Assembly: GCF_022758235.1 (NCBI RefSeq)
Contig: NZ_JALEBG010000001.1
Coordinates: 1,550,001 to 1,614,000 of the forward strand
Direction of reading: 5' to 3'
Source of the DNA: Pontibacter liquoris
Lineage (GTDB): Bacteria; Bacteroidota; Bacteroidia; Cytophagales; Hymenobacteraceae
Length of the DNA: 64,000 bases
This document shows positions 63,674 to 64,000 of the stretch, piece by piece. The notes under the pieces were generated by a model, which was not told the DNA's origin, did no database searches, and saw only the letters and a program-made list of their open reading frames with translations. The position numbers were made by a program, and so were the translations under genes. Position 1 is the first letter of the stretch; the number at the start of each line of letters is the position of its first letter.

Positions 63674-64000
63674 ATGAAATTTATCGTCTCTTCTTCTGCT
63701 CTTTTGAAGCAGCTATCCAGCATAAACGGCGTAGTAACCAACAATCCGGTGGTTCCTATTCTCGAAAATTTTCTCTTTGAGATAAACAACAGCACGCTCA
63801 CCATTACCGCAAGTGACCTGGAAACCTCCATGATCACCGAGCTGGCTGTGGAAGCACGCGAGAACGGGCGCATAGCGGCGCCTGCCAAGATCCTGCTGGA
63901 GACACTGAAAAACCTGCCGGACCAGCCGGTAACGTTTACCATAGACGAAGAGACCTATACCATCGAGATCAGTTCATCAAACGGCCGATACAAACTGTCT
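63674..64000 (+). CDS. dnaN: DNA polymerase III beta clamp (3' part missing)
   Basis: The first 109 residues of the sliding clamp run off the window edge. Start MKFIVSSSALLKQLSSINGVV, then NNPVVPILENFLFEI and ITASDLETSMITELAV, as in Bacteroidota DnaN. The clamp tethers polymerases to DNA. It stands about 105 bp after gldG and has its own -7 element; no dnaA is visible on this side. Confidence 0.96.
   Translation, partial: MKFIVSSSALLKQLSSINGVVTNNPVVPILENFLFEINNSTLTITASDLETSMITELAVEARENGRIAAPAKILLETLKNLPDQPVTFTIDEETYTIEISSSNGRYKLS

Overview
The window looks like chromosome from a member of the Bacteroidota, most likely order Cytophagales, family Hymenobacteraceae (Pontibacter-like). The evidence is a gliding-motility gldA/gldF/gldG set, a protein with a type IX secretion sorting domain, a UpxY-type antiterminator in a polysaccharide locus, LytTR two-component regulation, an MlaE/MlaF pair, and promoters of the Bacteroidota type (TTG, 19-bp gap, TAnnTTTG). 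The genus is an inference; no 16S gene is present.

Layout. 0-12.7 kb is a metabolic and regulatory stretch: an esterase cut by the left edge, two AraC regulators, a LytTR sensor/regulator pair divergent from an ABC ATPase and a giant permease/M1-peptidase fusion, two aldo/keto reductases and a broken cupin gene. 13.3-16.5 kb is a mutagenic repair cassette (YedK/HMCES-like protein, UmuD, UmuC) with operator-like DNA in front of it, bounded by a degraded tyrosine integrase and tRNA-Glu. 16.6-21.2 kb holds small and conserved unknown proteins separated by very strong hairpin terminators, followed by the RNase P RNA gene at 21.6-22.0 kb.

22.2-48.8 kb is one large exopolysaccharide/capsule locus, mostly on the minus strand. 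Read in transcription order it encodes a Wza-like export lipoprotein, a Wzc-like tyrosine autokinase, UpxY, a P-loop kinase-like protein, a LicD protein, a cytidylyltransferase/glycerol-1-phosphate dehydrogenase fusion, two more LicD proteins, Wzx, Wzy, a secreted GH99/WbsX-like protein, two glycosyltransferases, a Gfo/Idh oxidoreductase with a TIM-barrel partner, a very large secreted LamG protein, and finally a WcaJ-like initiating transferase; a GINT1-like gene is divergent. The LicD/CDP-polyol subset reads as a module that makes an activated polyol phosphate, probably CDP-glycerol, and attaches it to the polymer. This is the best candidate for an undescribed system here.

49.3-64 kb is housekeeping: an Smr-domain protein, a DUF2279-like protein, a TPR protein, etfBA, a DUF151 nuclease-like protein, a CNT nucleoside transporter, MlaF/MlaE, an SDR - TrpF-like - SDR cluster, gldA - small membrane protein - gldF - gldG, and the 5' part of dnaN at the right edge.

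Across the whole window the 7-mer AAGTATA (reverse complement TATACTT) is strikingly over-represented in genes and gaps alike.
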